Assembly: GCA_023423895.1 (NCBI GenBank)
Contig: JAFAER010000142.1
Location: 57,666 to 121,665 of the forward strand
Direction of reading: 5' to 3'
Source: Pseudomonadota bacterium
Lineage (GTDB): Bacteria; Myxococcota_A; Polyangia; Polyangiales; Polyangiaceae
DNA: 64,000 nt
The position numbers and the translations under genes are program-made. Every line of letters starts with the position of its first letter. Positions within the stretch are counted from its first letter, which is position 1. The notes beneath the pieces were generated by a model. It did no database searches and was not told the DNA's origin. It saw nothing but the letters and a program-made list of their open reading frames with translations. Below, piece by piece: positions 28,901-37,096 of the stretch.

Positions 28901-29878
28901 TACGACACGCTCGATCGCTGGTTCGATCGCGGTGCGAGCACCGAGCCGTCGCCAGGCGCGGAGGCTTCGCAGCTCGTCTGCCTCTGCCGCGGGACCTTCC
29001 AGATGATCTTCGCCGGGCGCTTCGCTGCGAGCGACACGATGCTCGCCCGCATCGCATCCGTCGCCCGCTCGCCGGAGACGCTCGACGATCTCGCACGCGC
29101 GCAGCTCCTTCACGTCCAGGGCCTGCGTGCCGCCCATGCCGGCGACGTAGCCACCTTCCTCGTGCGGCTCGAGGGCGCGGTCGCCGCGTTCGAGCACGCC
29201 GGCGATCTCAACAACGTTCGCCTCGAGCGGACGACGATCGGCTGGTGCTGGGCCGAGATCGGCGACTTCGCGAAGGCCGAAGAGCTCGTCCGCTCCAACA
29301 TCGACGAATGCGTCCGCGCCGGTGCCCAGCAGGCGATCACGTACGCGAAGGTCAATCTCGGTTACATCCTCGCGCATCGACCGGGCCGGACGGACGAAGC
29401 ACGCGACCTTCTCGCCTCTGCGATCGACGAGTGCCGGCGTGTCGGGAACAACCGCCTCGAGGGCTGGGCCCACGCGCACGCGGCGGCGATCGAGCATGCC
29501 GAGGGCGAACGGGCCAAGGGCCTCGAGCACGCGGAGGACGCGGTCCGTCTGCTGGCTGCCGCCCCGAGCCTTCACGGATGGGCGCTTGCCACGCGGGCGC
29601 GAGCTCTCCTTGCGACAGGGCGCATCGAAAGCGCGCTCGACGACGCCAGGCAGGCCATGCGGACGCTCGACTCCCTCGGCGGACTGCTCCAGGGCGAGTC
29701 GCTCCCTCCGCTCGTACTCGTCGAGGCACTCCGTGCGCTCGGACGTGACGAAGAGGCAACGCGGGCCGCGACCGACGCTCGCCGCCGCCTCGAGCGCCGC
29801 GCCGAGCGGCTTGGCCGGGAGGCATGGCGCGCGCTGTTCGTCGCGATCCCCGACAACGCCGCGACGCTTCGCCTCTGA
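25964..29878 (+). CDS. Giant Ser/Thr kinase with cyclase-like, AAA ATPase and TPR parts
   Basis: A 1304-residue protein. The kinase domain lies at about 27-310 with HRDVKPGNIFL, DFGTAKE and GTPSYMSPEQ; the Gly-loop reads GEVTRGGMARLL, slightly atypical. Residues ~330-455 resemble a class III nucleotide cyclase (FREAVTRSGATLHRVADGSL and ARRAAAAALALRALDP), but the metal-binding Asp pairs are not recognisable, so it is probably inactive. Then an AAA/STAND ATPase begins with GRRREL, has the P-loop GEAGMGKSRI near 515 and the Walker B-like VLLVLEDLHWGDL. The last ~450 residues are TPR-like helices. This kinase-(cyclase)-ATPase-TPR layout is common in myxobacterial signalling. No partner is coded nearby. 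Confidence 0.9.
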   Translation: MHPPPPGASVDGIVPAVVGGLPETIDGRFVIEGEVTRGGMARLLRARDLHDGAHVAIKLSLSSDRESLERFAREAAVLADLRHPGIVPYVAHGTLPDGERWLAMQWLDGMDLAAKIRTAREASRDAPTRDCRTTQVPLDTRCLTIRETLVLGMRIASGLGEIHRRGLVHRDVKPGNIFLRNGSIDDAVLVDFGTAKEITPSAVVTLAGSLVGTPSYMSPEQASASNDVAAASDVWSLGCVLYYALTAHNPFDGGHLLAVLARIIVDDPLPLRTLRSDVPEPLARVVSRMLVKDPRERLRDGDAVLNELRTIDPSGAPESEHLVPPSLASREQRVRSIVVGRGSTNGGERFEPFREAVTRSGATLHRVADGSLVISLPPEASATDQARRAAAAALALRALDPDMRLAVASTRMEKASEPSGEVVERAVRALEETQPGEARVDTLTAELVDLHFVVSDGTHGKTLQRERASDVGRTLLGRPTPLVGRRRELTTARALWDECIEEPVARALLVLGEAGMGKSRIRRELTRTLQEETGEITVLFGPADSLAAGSPFVMTAPLVRDAAGIEDTDDLDTRRAKLRARVGRTVGETDAMRIASFLGEMIGTPFSESDVPALAAARRDPLLMNASMTAAWVDWLRSETQRRPVLLVLEDLHWGDLVSVKLVDAALQRLAEAPLFVLALARPEVKSAFPNLFASSGLVELRLDALSRKASRELVREVLGASASEEAVERIIDRSGGNAFFLEELIRTVADGGSDVLPDTVLGIVQGRLDALGDDVKRVLRAASIFGEVFTVEGVEALVGKESGPFRLREWLDDLVGKEIIGHHGTSSGGRELKFRHALVRDAAYAMLTEQDRTWGHRLAAEWLESSGKADPLLLAEQFIRGELPLRAVRWFRRAAEQALDGRDLDAVRRHAQRAIDAGATDADLAAAYHLQAVASYWQSRYAEAQRQATSAARLFPRGTSEWFRAVAEAVVSSARLSDYDTLDRWFDRGASTEPSPGAEASQLVCLCRGTFQMIFAGRFAASDTMLARIASVARSPETLDDLARAQLLHVQGLRAAHAGDVATFLVRLEGAVAAFEHAGDLNNVRLERTTIGWCWAEIGDFAKAEELVRSNIDECVRAGAQQAITYAKVNLGYILAHRPGRTDEARDLLASAIDECRRVGNNRLEGWAHAHAAAIEHAEGERAKGLEHAEDAVRLLAAAPSLHGWALATRARALLATGRIESALDDARQAMRTLDSLGGLLQGESLPPLVLVEALRALGRDEEATRAATDARRRLERRAERLGREAWRALFVAIPDNAATLRL

Positions 29879-29906
29879 CCGCTCCGACCTTCCGCTCGCC
29901 TGCGCG

Positions 29907-30644
29907 TTACGAACAGCTCGTCACGCCGCGATCGTCGACGACACAGCGGAGATCGATCGTGCTCGCGTGCTTCACGATGATCGGCATCGTGACGGGTACA
30001 CGCTGGAGCAGACGCTCGACCGCTGGTTCGACGGGCTCCCCCGGCACGATCTCGCGCATGCCCGCCCACACGGCCTTGCCGTCTCGACCGAAGACGTACG
30101 CGACGAGCTCGATGTCGTCGTCGTCGCACGTATCCGTGCCGGTGAATGCCGTGCTCGAGGCGAGCCCCGCGCCTCCGTAGTGCGTGAGGAGCACCCCGTT
30201 GGAGCCCAGGGTGCAGCCGATCGTCGTCTGGATCTGGATCACGACGGCGAGGTCGAGCCCCCGATCGCGCATGAGCGAGAGCGTGTGCTCGGAGGCCCGG
30301 AGCTCCGAGAGCCGCGCCGGATCGTACGAAAGATCCGGAGGAGGCTTGCACGACGCGACCGGCTCCAGATCCGCGCGATACGTCGTCGACACCAGCGCAT
30401 CGACCGCCTTCCGAAGTCGAAGCGTCGTCCTCGCCCCCTGCCCGGTCGCGGGGATGTGCCGGGTCACGAACCTCTTCCCCGCGACACACGTTCGAGGGAG
30501 GAGCACGAGCGCCTTGCCGTCGAGGTGCGCCGGGGTACCGGCCGCGACGACCTCACGTTGCAGAAGGGGCCGAGCACAGCCCGCTCCGCAGAGGAGGCCG
30601 ACGACGCACATGCCCCAGGCGCCCTTCGTCCATCGCGAGCTCAC
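29907..30644 (-). CDS. Lipoprotein of unknown function
   Basis: About 245 residues. The start is uncertain: GTG 30644 gives MSSRWTKGAWGMCVVGLLCGAGC, a short signal with a lipobox-like Cys; a TTG at 30680 would add 12 residues. The mature part contains conserved-looking hydrophobic strands (KALVLLPRTCVAGKRF, LDLAVVIQIQTTIGC, IELVAYVFGRDGKAVWAG) and eight or so Cys, several possibly disulfide-bonded. No family was recognised. It is convergent with the giant kinase gene. Confidence 0.6.
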   Translation of the reverse strand: MSSRWTKGAWGMCVVGLLCGAGCARPLLQREVVAAGTPAHLDGKALVLLPRTCVAGKRFVTRHIPATGQGARTTLRLRKAVDALVSTTYRADLEPVASCKPPPDLSYDPARLSELRASEHTLSLMRDRGLDLAVVIQIQTTIGCTLGSNGVLLTHYGGAGLASSTAFTGTDTCDDDDIELVAYVFGRDGKAVWAGMREIVPGEPVEPAVERLLQRVPVTMPIIVKHASTIDLRCVVDDRGVTSCS

Positions 30645-30772
30645 GTCCGCATTCGATAGGTCTGCCGTCAACGAATGCAATCAGGTGTGCTGACGCAGCC
30701 CTCGCGCGTCGCATGGCGACCGTGCCCCGGTGTCGCTGCTCGGGCACGAGCGGCGCAGCGGGCAGGCGTTCT

Positions 30773-32434
30773 TCAAGCCGACGCGCCCGTCACGCGTTTC
30801 CACACGGCGAGCCGGAGAGCTTCGGCGGGGCTCGTGGACGTGGACGTGGACGTGGACGTGGACGTGGACGTGGACGTGGACGTGGACGCGTCGTCGGGTC
30901 GAGCACGCCGCCAGGGAGCGCTGTCGAGCGCAGACGCGGCGGCCGCCCTGCCCATGCGCTGGATCTCGTAGTCGACGGCCTGCACCGCGTCCTCCATTCG
31001 CGAGAAGCGATCCATCGACTTGCCGTCGAGCACCACTTCCCACGCTTTTCCCCGAGCCGCGCGACGAAGCACGAGCACCTCGCTCGGGCGGCCGGGGCGT
31101 CTCTGGAAGTGAAGTCCGACCCCGTGGCGGCCGAGGGAGAACCACGCGTTTCCGGAAATGGCTCGCACCTCGGCGTCGGTCCGAAGCGTGAGTGGATCGA
31201 AGCTCGAAGCTCTGTCCTGGATCTCGCGGAGCGTGAGCGCGCCGGCCTCGAGCTCGAACCCAGGATGGTCGAACAGGATCTGCGCCCAGATGCGGCGAGC
31301 CTCGCTCACGTCCCCGCCGCGCAGGTCGAGGTCCCGCGGCGTGCCGAAGAGCGACGGCAAGGTGCACAGGCTCAGATTCGAGAGATCGACGAAGTCGAGG
31401 ATGAGGCAGTCCTTCTTGCCGGGGTACAGGCGGGTACCGCGACCGACACATTGTGCGTAGAGCCCTTCGGAGCGCGTCGGCCGGGCCATCGCGACGCAAG
31501 AGACTCCGGGATCGTCGAAGCCCTCGGTCAGGACGGCCACGTTGCAGAGCACGTGCGTCTTTCCTTCCCGGAAGTCCGCGAGGGCCTTTGCACGGACGTC
31601 CTTCGGCATCGCGCCGTGCACGATGCCCGCAGGAACGCCGATCGCGTTCAGCGAGCGGGAGAGATTGCGGGCATGGTTCACGGTCACGCAGAACGCGATC
31701 GTTCGCCGGTCCCGCGCCAGCTCCTGGATCGAGCGGGCCACGAGCGCATTGCGCTCCTCGATGTCGACGGCCTCCGCGAGCTCCTCCTCCGGCAGGTCCG
31801 AGCCGCGCGGAGCGATACGTGTCAGGTCCGCGTTGGTCGAGATGCGGTAGCCCCGAAGCGGCGAGAGGTAGCCGTCTTCGATCATCTCCGGGAGCGTCCT
31901 CGAGTAGACGATCCGCTCGAAGACCGCGTCGAGCGCCTTGCCGTCACCACGCTCGGTCGTCGCCGTGAACCCGAGCAGCGTACCGGTCCACCCGTCGTCG
32001 AAGACGCCGAGCTGCCGGAGCACACGCTGGTTGTCGTCCGCCGCGGCGTGATGACACTCGTCGTAGATGACGAGCCCGACGTCGCGACCTTGCATCACGC
32101 GGGCGAGCCGCCCCTCGTGCAGAGAGCGGATCGAGCACACGAGGACCTTTGCATCCTCCGGCGCACGTTGGGAACCTTGTTCGATCGCGACCACGGCCGC
32201 GCCGTTCATCGCGCGTTCGATCTTTTCACGCGCTTGCGCCAGCAGCTCCTCGCGATGAGCAAGCACGAGCACCTGTCGGCGGGCGAGCTGGGCGAGCTGC
32301 GAGAAGACGACCGTCTTCCCCGCTCCCGTCGGTAGACACACGACCATCCGACGAACACCGCTGCGCCGCGCCCGGAGGACCGACTCGATGGCGTCACGCT
32401 GGTAGGGCCGGAGCGTCGGCGAGGTCGTAGACAT
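30773..32434 (-). CDS. Superfamily 2 DEAD/DEAH helicase with Ser-Thr repeat tail
   Basis: A 553-residue protein. Helicase motifs are in order: Q-like LRPYQRDAI, motif I LPTGAGKT, motif Ia LVLAHREELL, II VIYDECHH (DECH), III GFTATTERGD, IV FCVTVNHARNLS, V AVLTEGFDDPGVS and VI QCVGRGTR. This layout matches the SSL2/ResIII-type DNA helicases. The C-terminal region (380-520) is a partner domain of unknown fold. Near the end there is a run of alternating Ser-Thr encoded by nine hexanucleotide copies. It is probably a cytoplasmic DNA repair or restart helicase; its function is not specified further. Divergent from pssA. Confidence 0.9.
   Translation of the reverse strand: MSTTSPTLRPYQRDAIESVLRARRSGVRRMVVCLPTGAGKTVVFSQLAQLARRQVLVLAHREELLAQAREKIERAMNGAAVVAIEQGSQRAPEDAKVLVCSIRSLHEGRLARVMQGRDVGLVIYDECHHAAADDNQRVLRQLGVFDDGWTGTLLGFTATTERGDGKALDAVFERIVYSRTLPEMIEDGYLSPLRGYRISTNADLTRIAPRGSDLPEEELAEAVDIEERNALVARSIQELARDRRTIAFCVTVNHARNLSRSLNAIGVPAGIVHGAMPKDVRAKALADFREGKTHVLCNVAVLTEGFDDPGVSCVAMARPTRSEGLYAQCVGRGTRLYPGKKDCLILDFVDLSNLSLCTLPSLFGTPRDLDLRGGDVSEARRIWAQILFDHPGFELEAGALTLREIQDRASSFDPLTLRTDAEVRAISGNAWFSLGRHGVGLHFQRRPGRPSEVLVLRRAARGKAWEVVLDGKSMDRFSRMEDAVQAVDYEIQRMGRAAAASALDSAPWRRARPDDASTSTSTSTSTSTSTSTSTSPAEALRLAVWKRVTGASA
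30834..30887 (+). repeat. Hexanucleotide tandem repeat (GTGGAC)9 within the helicase gene
   Basis: Nine perfect, contiguous GTGGAC copies on the plus strand. They encode (Ser-Thr) dipeptides in the C-terminal tail of the helicase. A length change would not shift the frame. This is the only long perfect hexamer run in the window and it may vary among strains. Confidence 0.95.
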
Positions 32435-32636
32435 GACGGACTCTTCCGAAGGACCGCTCGAGCGTGCGGCCCCGACCCGGTCCGACCGTGAGCGGGAGGA
32501 TGGAGCCGAAGCGTTGAGACGGTCGAGTCTTCCACGACCCGCCCGCGGGCGCCATGCCTCACAGCTCCAGCGCCGCGGAACGGGAGCGTTTCGTGCATGG
32601 TGCTCGGGAGTGGTCACACGAGCAGAAGCACCGAAT

Positions 32637-33329
32637 ATGCTCGCCGACGTGGAAGCGACGCGCGGGCCCGACAAGACGACCAACGACGCCGCCGCGGCGA
32701 ACGGAAACGGAAACGGAAAGAAAAAGCCGTTCTCGTTGATCCGCACGTTTGTCCTCGCCGATGTCATCACGATCGGCAACGCGGTCTCCGGTGCGGGCGC
32801 CATCCTCGCCAGCATGAGCTACATGGCGACGGCGCAGCGGCACTCCATCTGGACTGCGCTCGTGCTGCTCCCCATCGCGCTCGTCTGTGACGCTCTCGAC
32901 GGGGCTGTCGCGCGATGGCGCCGCAAGTCGTCACCGCTGGGCGCGGATCTCGACTCGCTCGCGGACATCGTCTCGTTCGGAGTCGCCCCCGCCGCTCTCG
33001 GCTTTGCCCTGGGGCTGCGCGGAGGCTGGGACGCCGTCATCCTCTGCTACTTCGTCGCGTGCGGGATCGGCCGTCTCGCCAGGTACAACGTCACTGCGGC
33101 GTCGCTAGCGGACGAGACCGGCAAGGTGAAGTACTACGAGGGGACGCCCATTCCTTCGAGCCTGGGCCTCGTCCTCGTGCTCGGCATCGCCTTCGGGCTC
33201 GGTCGCGTACACGACGCGCTCTGGTTCGGCGCCGTCGAGCTGGGACCGTTCGTCCTTCACCCCCTCACGCTGATGTATGCCGTGAGCGGCTCGTTCATGA
33301 TCAGCACGATCCGCATCCCGAAGCCCTGA
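32637..33329 (+). CDS. pssA: CDP-diacylglycerol-serine O-phosphatidyltransferase
   Basis: A 230-residue membrane enzyme. The CDP-alcohol phosphotransferase motif is intact (DALDGAVARWRRKSSPLGAD then LDSLAD), with the Asp residues spaced as in the D-x2-DG-x2-AR-x8-G-x3-D-x3-D signature. Context with residues IVSFGVAPA is typical of PssA type II. It joins CDP-diacylglycerol and L-serine to make phosphatidylserine, the precursor of phosphatidylethanolamine. The N-terminus has a low-complexity AAANGNGNGKKK run. Downstream, 88 bp away, is a PlsC-type acyltransferase, so the two may form a phospholipid pair. Confidence 0.88.
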   Translation: MLADVEATRGPDKTTNDAAAANGNGNGKKKPFSLIRTFVLADVITIGNAVSGAGAILASMSYMATAQRHSIWTALVLLPIALVCDALDGAVARWRRKSSPLGADLDSLADIVSFGVAPAALGFALGLRGGWDAVILCYFVACGIGRLARYNVTAASLADETGKVKYYEGTPIPSSLGLVLVLGIAFGLGRVHDALWFGAVELGPFVLHPLTLMYAVSGSFMISTIRIPKP

Positions 33330-33417
33330 CGCGCCCGCCACACGCCCCGCCCCGCCCCCCCGTTCATGGCGAAGTCATGACGGCGCGCCGCGGGCGTCTC
33401 GGCTATGACGTCCGGTC

Positions 33418-34176
33418 GTGGAAAGACACGCGCTCGCGGGCCTCTACACCTACGCGGAGTTCGCCGTCTGCGTGACGGCATTCCTGCCCATCATGGCGGT
33501 CTCCTCGCTCCGCCACCGCTCCGACCCCACGCAGCGTGCGCCTGGCCGCTGGATGCGCCGCCTCGGAAGGACGACGAGCCGCCTGACGCCACTCTGGACG
33601 TTCGACATCGAAGGAAGCCCGCCGCCGGACATCGGGCACTCGGGCTATGTGGTGGTCGCGAACCACGAGTCGCAGGCCGACCCGTTCCTCCTCTCCTGGC
33701 TCCCGTTCGACATGCGCTGGGTCGCCAAGGAGGAGCTCTTCAAGCCGCCGGTCATCGGGTGGGCGATGCGATGGGGCGGAGACATCCCGCTCCGACGCGG
33801 TGAGGGCGAGAGCGTCCGTACGATGCTGGCGGAGTGTGAGCGCGCCCTCGCGGGCGGGATCTCGGTCATGATGTTCCCGGAGGGAACGCGCTCGAAGGAC
33901 GGCGACCTCTTGCCGTTCAAGGACGGCGCCTTTGCGCTCGCGATCCGGGCGCAGGTCCCGATCTTGCCCGTCGCGCTTGCAGGTACGCGCGAGATGAGGC
34001 CGAAACACTCGCGCTGGTTCGGCAAGGCGCACGCCCGCGCGCGGATCCTCGAGCCCATCCAGACGAAGGGGCTGGGCCCGGAAGATGTCGGGCTCGTCCG
34101 CGATCAGGCTCGGGACTCCATCCGCGCGGCGCTTCCGGAGCTGCGCGCCAGGACCGGCTTCACCCCCGCCAGCTGA
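33418..34176 (+). CDS. 1-acyl-sn-glycerol-3-phosphate acyltransferase (PlsC-type)
   Basis: A 252-residue protein starting at GTG 33418 (no in-frame ATG would keep the N-terminal helix). Motif I NHESQAD holds the catalytic His-x4-Asp; motif III is MMFPEGTRSKDG; motif II-like region GGDIPLRR and the hydrophobic stretch QVPILPVALAGT follow. One N-terminal hydrophobic segment is likely the membrane anchor. It should transfer an acyl chain to lysophosphatidic acid, giving phosphatidic acid. Confidence 0.88.
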   Translation: MERHALAGLYTYAEFAVCVTAFLPIMAVSSLRHRSDPTQRAPGRWMRRLGRTTSRLTPLWTFDIEGSPPPDIGHSGYVVVANHESQADPFLLSWLPFDMRWVAKEELFKPPVIGWAMRWGGDIPLRRGEGESVRTMLAECERALAGGISVMMFPEGTRSKDGDLLPFKDGAFALAIRAQVPILPVALAGTREMRPKHSRWFGKAHARARILEPIQTKGLGPEDVGLVRDQARDSIRAALPELRARTGFTPAS

Positions 34177-34370
34177 GCCTCCCCTTCTCGCTGGAGTTGC
34201 AGCCGGGTCGACGCCGAGGCACAACGCAGACGTGGCGAGCGAAATCTCGAGGCCGCGGCGACTGCCTGGAAGCTCGATGCGGTCCGACTGGAGCACTTCG
34301 TGCAGCCGGTGCGCCGCGCAGCACCTCCGCCGCGACGAGCCGAACCTGAAGGATGAGAGCTGATCCGAGC

Positions 34371-35345
34371 ATGGTCTCCCATCTCCACGTTCCGACCTGG
34401 GCCTGGGTGGTCTTCGCCGTCGTCGTGGTGGTCAGCCTGGCGATCGATCTCGCCGCTCACCGGAAGGGCCACGGCAACGGGCGGCGCGCGGCCATCGTCT
34501 GGTCCTGCGTGTGGGTCGGCATCTCGCTCCTGTTCGCCGGCTTCGTCGGGTTCGAGCTCGGAGCCAAGGTCGCCGGCGAATTCCTGACGGCGTGGCTCGT
34601 CGAGAAGAGCCTCAGCGTCGACAACCTTTTCGTTTTCCTCGTCATCTTCGGTCGCCTGAAGATCCCCCGCAGCCAGCAGCACGGCGTTCTGTTCTGGGGC
34701 ATCGTCGGCGCCTTCGTGACGCGCGCACTGTTCATCGCCGCGGGCTCGGCCGTGCTCTCACGATGGCAGGTCGCGACCTACATCCTCGGCGGCTTCCTCG
34801 TCTTCACGGGTCTGAAGACGCTGCGCAGCCACCCGGATCAAGAAGACGAGGACGGCAAGGAGAGCCGGATCATCAAGTTCCTTCAGACTCGTCTGCCGTT
34901 CACGGGCCGCGTCGACGGAGGCGCCTTCACGCTCGTCGAGAACGGCAAGCGCGTCGCGACCCCGCTCCTGCTCGCGCTCGTCGCGATCGAGGTGACGGAC
35001 ATCATGTTCGCGGTCGACTCGATCCCGGCGGTCTTCGCGATCTCGAACGAGCCGTTCATCGTGTTCAGCTCGAACGTCTTCGCCATCCTCGGGCTACGTG
35101 CGCTGTACCTCGTCCTCGCGGACATCGTCGCGGACCTGAAGTACCTGCACTACGGTCTCGGAGCGCTCCTCATCTTCGTCGGCGCGAAGATGCTCGCCTC
35201 GCGGTACGTGCACCTACCGCACTGGGCATCGCTGGCGATCACCATCGCCATCCTGACCGCTGCCATCGTTCCGAGCATCGCGGCGCGACGACGGAAGCGC
35301 CGCGAGGCGCCTCCGCGACACGGACCGCCGCGGTCGGCGTTCTGA
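34371..35345 (+). CDS. TerC-family integral membrane protein
   Basis: About 324 residues with eight or nine helices. The core motif EKSLSVDNLFVFLVIFGRL and the second EVTDIMFAVDSIPAVFAIS, each with acidic residues in TM helices, define the TerC/Alx family of metal (often Mn2+) exporters. The YLHYGLGALLIFVGAKML segment is also typical. The start is ATG 34371 (MVSHLHVPTWAW) or ATG 34353, 18 bp upstream. No Mn2+ riboswitch is recognised in the 194 bp before it. Confidence 0.9.
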   Translation: MVSHLHVPTWAWVVFAVVVVVSLAIDLAAHRKGHGNGRRAAIVWSCVWVGISLLFAGFVGFELGAKVAGEFLTAWLVEKSLSVDNLFVFLVIFGRLKIPRSQQHGVLFWGIVGAFVTRALFIAAGSAVLSRWQVATYILGGFLVFTGLKTLRSHPDQEDEDGKESRIIKFLQTRLPFTGRVDGGAFTLVENGKRVATPLLLALVAIEVTDIMFAVDSIPAVFAISNEPFIVFSSNVFAILGLRALYLVLADIVADLKYLHYGLGALLIFVGAKMLASRYVHLPHWASLAITIAILTAAIVPSIAARRRKRREAPPRHGPPRSAF

Positions 35346-35394
35346 ACGAGCGAACGTCGTCGCGACGCGCTCGCCCCGTCGCGAGCTCACGCGC

Positions 35395-35760
35395 TCAGGT
35401 GCCGGCGTCGCCGGCGCCCTTGTGCGGGCCGTGGTGATCGCCCGCACCGGGTCCCTTGCCGTCGGAGTTGCCGGGGCCGGCGCCTTTGCCCTGCCCGAGG
35501 CCCGCTCCGGGACCTTTGTGATCCGCGTTCCCCGGTCCCTTGCCGTCCGACGCTCCGGGGCCGTCCCCCTTCGCCGAGCCCGGCCCCGTCGCCGGTCGCT
35601 CGCTCGAGCCTGCGCCCGCACCGTCGGTAGCCTCCGCCGGCGTCGCCGCGGGCGTCTGCGGGGTCGCTGGCGAGGAGCCGCCGCATGCGATGGCGGCGAA
35701 CGCGCCGACGAGGAGAGAAGCGGTCACGAAGCCGATACGGATCGAGTTCATGGCCGCCAT
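35395..35760 (-). CDS. Low-complexity Gly/Lys/His-rich lipoprotein
   Basis: About 121 residues. The signal peptide ends in a lipobox (GAFAAIAC). The mature part is dominated by a loose repeat of GKGPGN/DHKGPG units, plus HHGPHK at the end, so it is intrinsically disordered, and its histidines might bind metal. ATG 35760 and ATG 35751 are equally possible starts. It has no recognised family. It is convergent with the TerC gene (50 bp). Confidence 0.6.
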   Translation of the reverse strand: MAAMNSIRIGFVTASLLVGAFAAIACGGSSPATPQTPAATPAEATDGAGAGSSERPATGPGSAKGDGPGASDGKGPGNADHKGPGAGLGQGKGAGPGNSDGKGPGAGDHHGPHKGAGDAGT

Positions 35761-35827
35761 TCAAACCGAAAGCCGTCGCTCCGTCGACAAACGGTCGAAC
35801 GGTCGCCCTCGACCGCTCAGGCCGCGC

Positions 35828-36109
35828 TCACAGGACGCGGTGATGGACGTAGCAATAGGCCCAGGTTTCTCCGGGCTCGGCCGACGTGACGATCGGATGG
35901 CCTGTCTCGAGGAAGTGAGCCGTTGCGTGCCGATTCGGCGACGAGTCGCAGCAGCCCACGTGTCCACACGAGAGGCACTCCCGCAGGTGCACCCAGTGAG
36001 CTCCGGTCTTTCTGCACTCGTCGCAGCTCTCGGCCGGACGAGTCACGGTCCGCACCTTGATCTGAGCGGCGTGCTCGCAGGGCGCGGAGTAGGTGACCGA
36101 AGCCGTCAT
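35828..36109 (-). CDS. UBP-type zinc finger protein
   Basis: A 93-residue protein made of one UBP-type (BUZ) zinc finger: CEHAAQIKV, then ESCDECRKTGAHWVHLRECL, CGHVGCCDSSPNRHATAHF and GHPIVTSAEPGETWAYCY. The Cys/His ligands are complete. In eukaryotes the finger binds ubiquitin C-termini; in bacteria such stand-alone proteins are common in high-GC genomes and have no known partner. Confidence 0.88.
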   Translation of the reverse strand: MTASVTYSAPCEHAAQIKVRTVTRPAESCDECRKTGAHWVHLRECLSCGHVGCCDSSPNRHATAHFLETGHPIVTSAEPGETWAYCYVHHRVL

Positions 36110-36300
36110 GTTCGGAGGGTAAGCATGTTCGTTCAGCGAACAAGGCCGGCGCGAGGACGCGCTTCAGCGCCCCCGAGCCGAACATGGTCCAACATGGTCC
36201 GCCCTGTGGATCGGTTCAAGCGCGCTCAGCCAACGACGGGCCGCTGCCCAGCGGAAGCGCAGCAGCCCATCGCGCGCGAGGACACCGGTCACCCATCACG

Positions 36301-36999
36301 TCACGCGAGATCGAACAGCAGCACCTCGCCCGCATCGACGCCTTCCACCCGGACGATGGGCTCATCGGTGAGCGCAGCTCCGTCGCCCGCCTCGAGGACC
36401 TGGCCGTTCAAGCGCACCTTGCCGCGCGCGACGTGCACCCAGACGCCCCTTCCCTGGGCAATCGCGAGCTCGGCATTCTGGCCTTCGCAGAAGATGCCGG
36501 CGTGGACGACGGCATCCGCGTGGACCGTGACGCTTCCGTCGCGACCGTCGGGCGACGCGACGACGCGCAGCTTGCCGTTCTTCTCGGCGTCCGTGAACGT
36601 CTTCTGCTCGTAGCTCGGCTCGATGCCTCGCTTCGACGGAATGATCCAGATCTGGAGGAAGTGGACGGGATCCGTCTTCGAGGCGTTGTATTCGCTGTGG
36701 AGGACGCCCGTTCCGGCGCTCATTCGCTGGACGTCACCGGGTCGGATGACGGAGCCGGTGCCCATGGAGTCACGGTGCTCGAGCCCGCCCTCGAGGACGT
36801 ACGAGACGATCTCCATGTCCCGATGCGGATGCGTGCCGAAGCCCTCCCCCGCGACGACGCGGTCCTCGTTGATCACTCGCAGCGAGCGGAACCCCATGTG
36901 ATCGGCGTCGAAATAATTCGCGAACGAGAAGGTGTGGTGGGAGTCGAGCCATCCGTGCTGGGCGTGGCCGCGATCGTCTCGGTGGCGAATGGTCATCAT
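36301..36999 (-). CDS. Pirin-family cupin protein
   Basis: A 232-residue protein. It starts MMTIRHRDDRGHAQHGWLDS, the usual pirin start, and has the metal-binding cupin motif GFGTHPHRDMEIVSYVLEG with the paired histidines, followed by GTGVLHSEYN. The second cupin half is diverged. Pirins of this group may act as quercetin dioxygenases or redox-linked regulators. It is divergent from a LysR gene whose promoter region holds a perfect palindrome; this arrangement is common for pirin-LysR pairs, and LysR probably controls it. Confidence 0.92.
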   Translation of the reverse strand: MMTIRHRDDRGHAQHGWLDSHHTFSFANYFDADHMGFRSLRVINEDRVVAGEGFGTHPHRDMEIVSYVLEGGLEHRDSMGTGSVIRPGDVQRMSAGTGVLHSEYNASKTDPVHFLQIWIIPSKRGIEPSYEQKTFTDAEKNGKLRVVASPDGRDGSVTVHADAVVHAGIFCEGQNAELAIAQGRGVWVHVARGKVRLNGQVLEAGDGAALTDEPIVRVEGVDAGEVLLFDLA

Positions 37000-37074
37000 G
37001 GTGGGCCTCTCTGACGACGTACTGTGGGGCTTCACGGCCATCTTCGGAACCGGCAATCGTTTGACGTCAATCAT

Positions 37075-37092
37075 CGACCAGTGAGATGGTCG
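37075..37092. promoter_or_regulatory. Palindrome in the pirin/LysR intergenic region
   Basis: A perfect 6-6-6 inverted repeat CGACCA GTGAGA TGGTCG, 4 bp before the LysR ATG and 76 bp before the pirin start. The position suits an autoregulatory LysR site, though the classical T-N11-A form is not clear. Confidence 0.4.
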
Positions 37093-37096
37093 ACGC

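Noticed and set aside
26108..29575. Minus-strand open frame of 1155 codons opposite the giant kinase gene
   Set aside because: It is the complementary shadow of a clearly coding gene in high-GC DNA; its product is Arg/Glu/Ala-biased with no domain, while the plus strand has kinase and ATPase motifs.
34177..34370. Possible Mn2+ (yybP-ykoY) riboswitch before the TerC gene
   Set aside because: The conserved yybP-ykoY sequences were looked for by eye and not found.
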